Source of the DNA: an uncultured Lachnospiraceae bacterium
GTDB lineage: Bacteria > Bacillota > Clostridia > Lachnospirales > Lachnospiraceae
Reading direction: 5' to 3'
DNA: 44,568 bases
Assembly (NCBI GenBank): GCA_947629545.1
Contig: CANREE010000013.1
Location: 1 to 44,568 of the forward strand
The number at the start of each line of letters is the position of its first letter. Position 1 is the stretch's first letter. Under the pieces are notes generated by a model. The model was not told the DNA's origin and searched no databases. It saw only the letters and a program-made list of their open reading frames with translations. Shown here piece by piece: positions 43,076 to 44,568 of this stretch. The translations under genes were made by a program, and so were the position numbers.

Positions 43076-43513
43076 ATGTCAGATGTTGAGAAAGTATTAG
43101 AGGCAACTGTGGGGACGGAGCCGGTCAAGAAGACCAGAAAGCCGAGAACAAAGAAGACGGACACTGAGGCGGCCCCGAAGGCGGCTGAGGCGAAGAAGAC
43201 GGAAGCCGCTCCGAAGAAGACCGCGGCGAAGAAGCCTGCCGTTAAGAAAGAGGCTGCTCCGAAGACTGAGAAAGCGCCTACGAAGAGAACCGCTGCGAAG
43301 AAGGCGGACGCCAAACAGGCGAACGTATATATTCAGTTTGCAGGCCAGGAGGTAGCGGCGAAGGATATCCTTGAGGCCGCGAAGAAGGCGTTTGCGGAGG
43401 CCAACGAGGGCGTCGCGATCGAGACCATCGAGCTCTATGTGAAGCCGGAAGAGGGCGCTGCCTACTATGTAGTGAACGGCGTCGGCGGCGACGACATGAA
43501 GATCGAGCTGTAA
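43076..43513 (+). CDS. DUF6465 family protein with histone H1-like N-terminal tail
   Basis: The first 83 or so residues are a Lys/Ala/Pro-rich tail (repeats such as KKTAAKKPAVKKEAAPK), like eukaryotic H1 tails and bacterial nucleoid proteins. The last 60 residues form a compact domain (NVYIQFAGQEVAAKDILEAA...IELYVKPEEGAAYYVVNG) that I recognise as DUF6465. DNA or RNA binding by the tail is inference. The strong promoter and AGGAGG site suggest high expression. Confidence 0.85.
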   Translation: MSDVEKVLEATVGTEPVKKTRKPRTKKTDTEAAPKAAEAKKTEAAPKKTAAKKPAVKKEAAPKTEKAPTKRTAAKKADAKQANVYIQFAGQEVAAKDILEAAKKAFAEANEGVAIETIELYVKPEEGAAYYVVNGVGGDDMKIEL

Positions 43514-43570
43514 GCCGGAACCGGAAATGCGAAGCCGGACCGAAAGGCCGGAAGTAATCAAAAGGAAAAG

Positions 43571-43602
43571 ACCGCGGGAAGAGAAATCTTTCCGCGGTTT
43601 TT
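43571..43602 (+). terminator. Terminator after the DUF6465 gene
   Basis: ACCGCGGGAAGA (43571-43582) pairs with TCTTTCCGCGGT (43587-43598) around GAAA with one G-U, followed by TTTTT. Confidence 0.92.
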
Positions 43603-43606
43603 GTAC

Positions 43607-43634
43607 TTGATACTTTTCTGCTTTCTGGTATACT
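43607..43634 (+). promoter_or_regulatory. Promoter for the HerA-like ATPase gene
   Basis: TTGATA (43607-43612), a 16-nt spacer and TATACT (43629-43634), just after the terminator. Confidence 0.6.
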
Positions 43635-43738
43635 GGTAGCAGACGGTCATATCTTAGCCGCTTTCTGCGGATCGGAGGGATTGGTTCCTGAGACGGAGGT
43701 ATGACGGAAAACGGAACTGATAAGACGGAGGGTGCGAT

Positions 43739-44568
43739 ATGTTTTATGACGGAAAGATCTGGATCGGAAAAAGTGACAGCGGCAATGAATGTATCCTGCC
43801 GAAGATGGCCAACTGCCACGGACTGATTGCCGGGGCGACCGGCACCGGCAAGACGATCACGCTGAAGGTGCTGGCGGAGTCGTTCAGTGACGCGGGGGTG
43901 CCGGTATTTCTGGCGGACGTGAAAGGCGATCTGGCGGGAACCTGCCGGCCGGGCGCCGACAGTGAGGATATGCAGAACCGGATCGCGAAGTTCGGTCTGG
44001 CGGAAGCGGGATTTTCTTACCGTGCCTATCCGGTCTGCTTCTGGGATATCTTCGGGGAGAAAGGACTGCCGCTTCGGACGACGGTCACTGAGATGGGGCC
44101 CACGCTTCTGGCGCGGCTGATGGATCTGACGGACGCGCAGACGGATATCATGTCTATCGTGTTTCGGATCGCAGACGACGAAGGGCTGCTTCTGCTGGAT
44201 ATCAAGGACCTTCGCGCCATGTTGAATTATGTGGCGGAGAACAATAAGGAGTACAGCGCGAAGTACGGCAATATGCCGAAGCAGAGCATCAACAGCATCC
44301 TGCGGGGGTTGGTGGCTCTGGAGGAGCAGGGCGGCGACAAATTCTTCGGAGAACCGGCGCTGGATATCCACGACTGGTTTCGGACGGATTTCTCCGGGAA
44401 GGGCATGATCAATATTCTCCACAGCGAGAGCCTGATCAACAATCCGATGATGTATTCCACCTTCATGCTGTGGATGCTTTCGGAGCTGTTTGAGGTCATG
44501 CCGGAGGCCGGCGACTGCGAGCGGCCGAAGATGGTATTTTTCTTCGACGAGGCCCATCTGCTGTTTGA
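43739..44568 (+). CDS. HerA/DUF853-like ATPase, 3' end beyond the window
   Basis: An open frame from ATG 43739 runs off the window edge (at least 276 codons). It begins FYDGKIWIGKSDSGNECILP, then Walker A AGATGTGKTITLKVLAE and DVKGDLAGTCRPG, and reaches Walker B MVFFFDEAHLLF at the edge. This is the HerA-like DUF853 (YjgR) ATPase group, whose cellular role is poorly defined. No nurA partner is visible upstream. ACGGAGGGTG precedes the ATG. Confidence 0.9.
   Translation, partial: MFYDGKIWIGKSDSGNECILPKMANCHGLIAGATGTGKTITLKVLAESFSDAGVPVFLADVKGDLAGTCRPGADSEDMQNRIAKFGLAEAGFSYRAYPVCFWDIFGEKGLPLRTTVTEMGPTLLARLMDLTDAQTDIMSIVFRIADDEGLLLLDIKDLRAMLNYVAENNKEYSAKYGNMPKQSINSILRGLVALEEQGGDKFFGEPALDIHDWFRTDFSGKGMINILHSESLINNPMMYSTFMLWMLSELFEVMPEAGDCERPKMVFFFDEAHLLF

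Noticed and set aside
1-44568. tRNA, rRNA, CRISPR or transposase genes
   Set aside because: I looked for cloverleaf ends with CCA context, regularly spaced repeats and transposase motifs on both strands and found none that I could support by eye.

Overview
The window looks like a chromosomal segment from a member of the Lachnospiraceae or a close relative (class Clostridia). The reasons are the glgC-glgD pair, LL-diaminopimelate aminotransferase (dapL), a DUF6465-type histone-like protein, QueH, a PdaA-type sporulation deacetylase, an ECF-type FolT behind a THF riboswitch, and glnA followed by an ANTAR antiterminator. No phylogeny was run, so this is inference. Most genes lie on the plus strand. 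I saw no rRNA, tRNA, CRISPR array, transposase or phage module.

Layout. 174-1846: scpA-scpB. 2005-4352: glgC-glgD, ending in a cloverleaf-like bidirectional terminator. 4521-6191 (minus): an NhaC-type antiporter, divergent from a barnase-like lipoprotein RNase and its barstar (6336-7615). 7631-8068 (minus): an Rrf2 regulator. 8272-11069: nadE and an rRNA/tRNA methyltransferase. 11183-12551: an NfeD-SPFH pair. 12688-16106: argF, a small membrane protein, birA and mutY. 16125-18218: a lipid kinase and rpoD. A hairpin-rich repeat block then precedes queH, followed by an HPr gene. 19981-26419: gltB-gltD (GOGAT). 26420-28300: an inserted segment flanked by two copies of the gltD 3' end. 28462-30562: DUF3737 and a PatB-type C-S lyase. 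30623-31777 (minus): an acyltransferase. 32220-33759: folT and an Mrp ATPase. 33869-34036: an orphan FeoB-associated protein under a metal-box promoter. 34056-34874 (minus): a GNAT. 35083-37612: a Zn/Cd-sensing ArsR regulator and its P-type ATPase. 37800-39772: glnA and an ANTAR regulator. 39820-41929: dapF-dapL. 41916-42836 (minus): pdaA. 43076-43513: DUF6465. 43739-end: a HerA-like ATPase cut by the window edge.

The strongest connected story is nitrogen assimilation. The gltB leader, between a good sigma-A promoter and the start codon, contains an intrinsic terminator. Overlapping it are two small hairpins with hexaloops carrying A at position 1 and G at position 4, the signature of ANTAR-protein RNA targets. 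An ANTAR protein with a degenerate receiver domain is encoded right after glnA in the same window, and the glnA leader carries at least one similar hairpin. This suggests a local circuit in which the glnA-linked ANTAR protein antiterminates GOGAT and perhaps glutamine synthetase.

Other points worth attention are a THF riboswitch aptamer enlarged by roughly 110 nt, a duplicated gltD tail that gives a neighbouring kinase a chimeric C-terminus, a hairpin repeat family with compensating stem changes, an orphan FeoB-associated gene with two metal-regulator boxes, and a barnase lipoprotein with a tandem-repeat linker.
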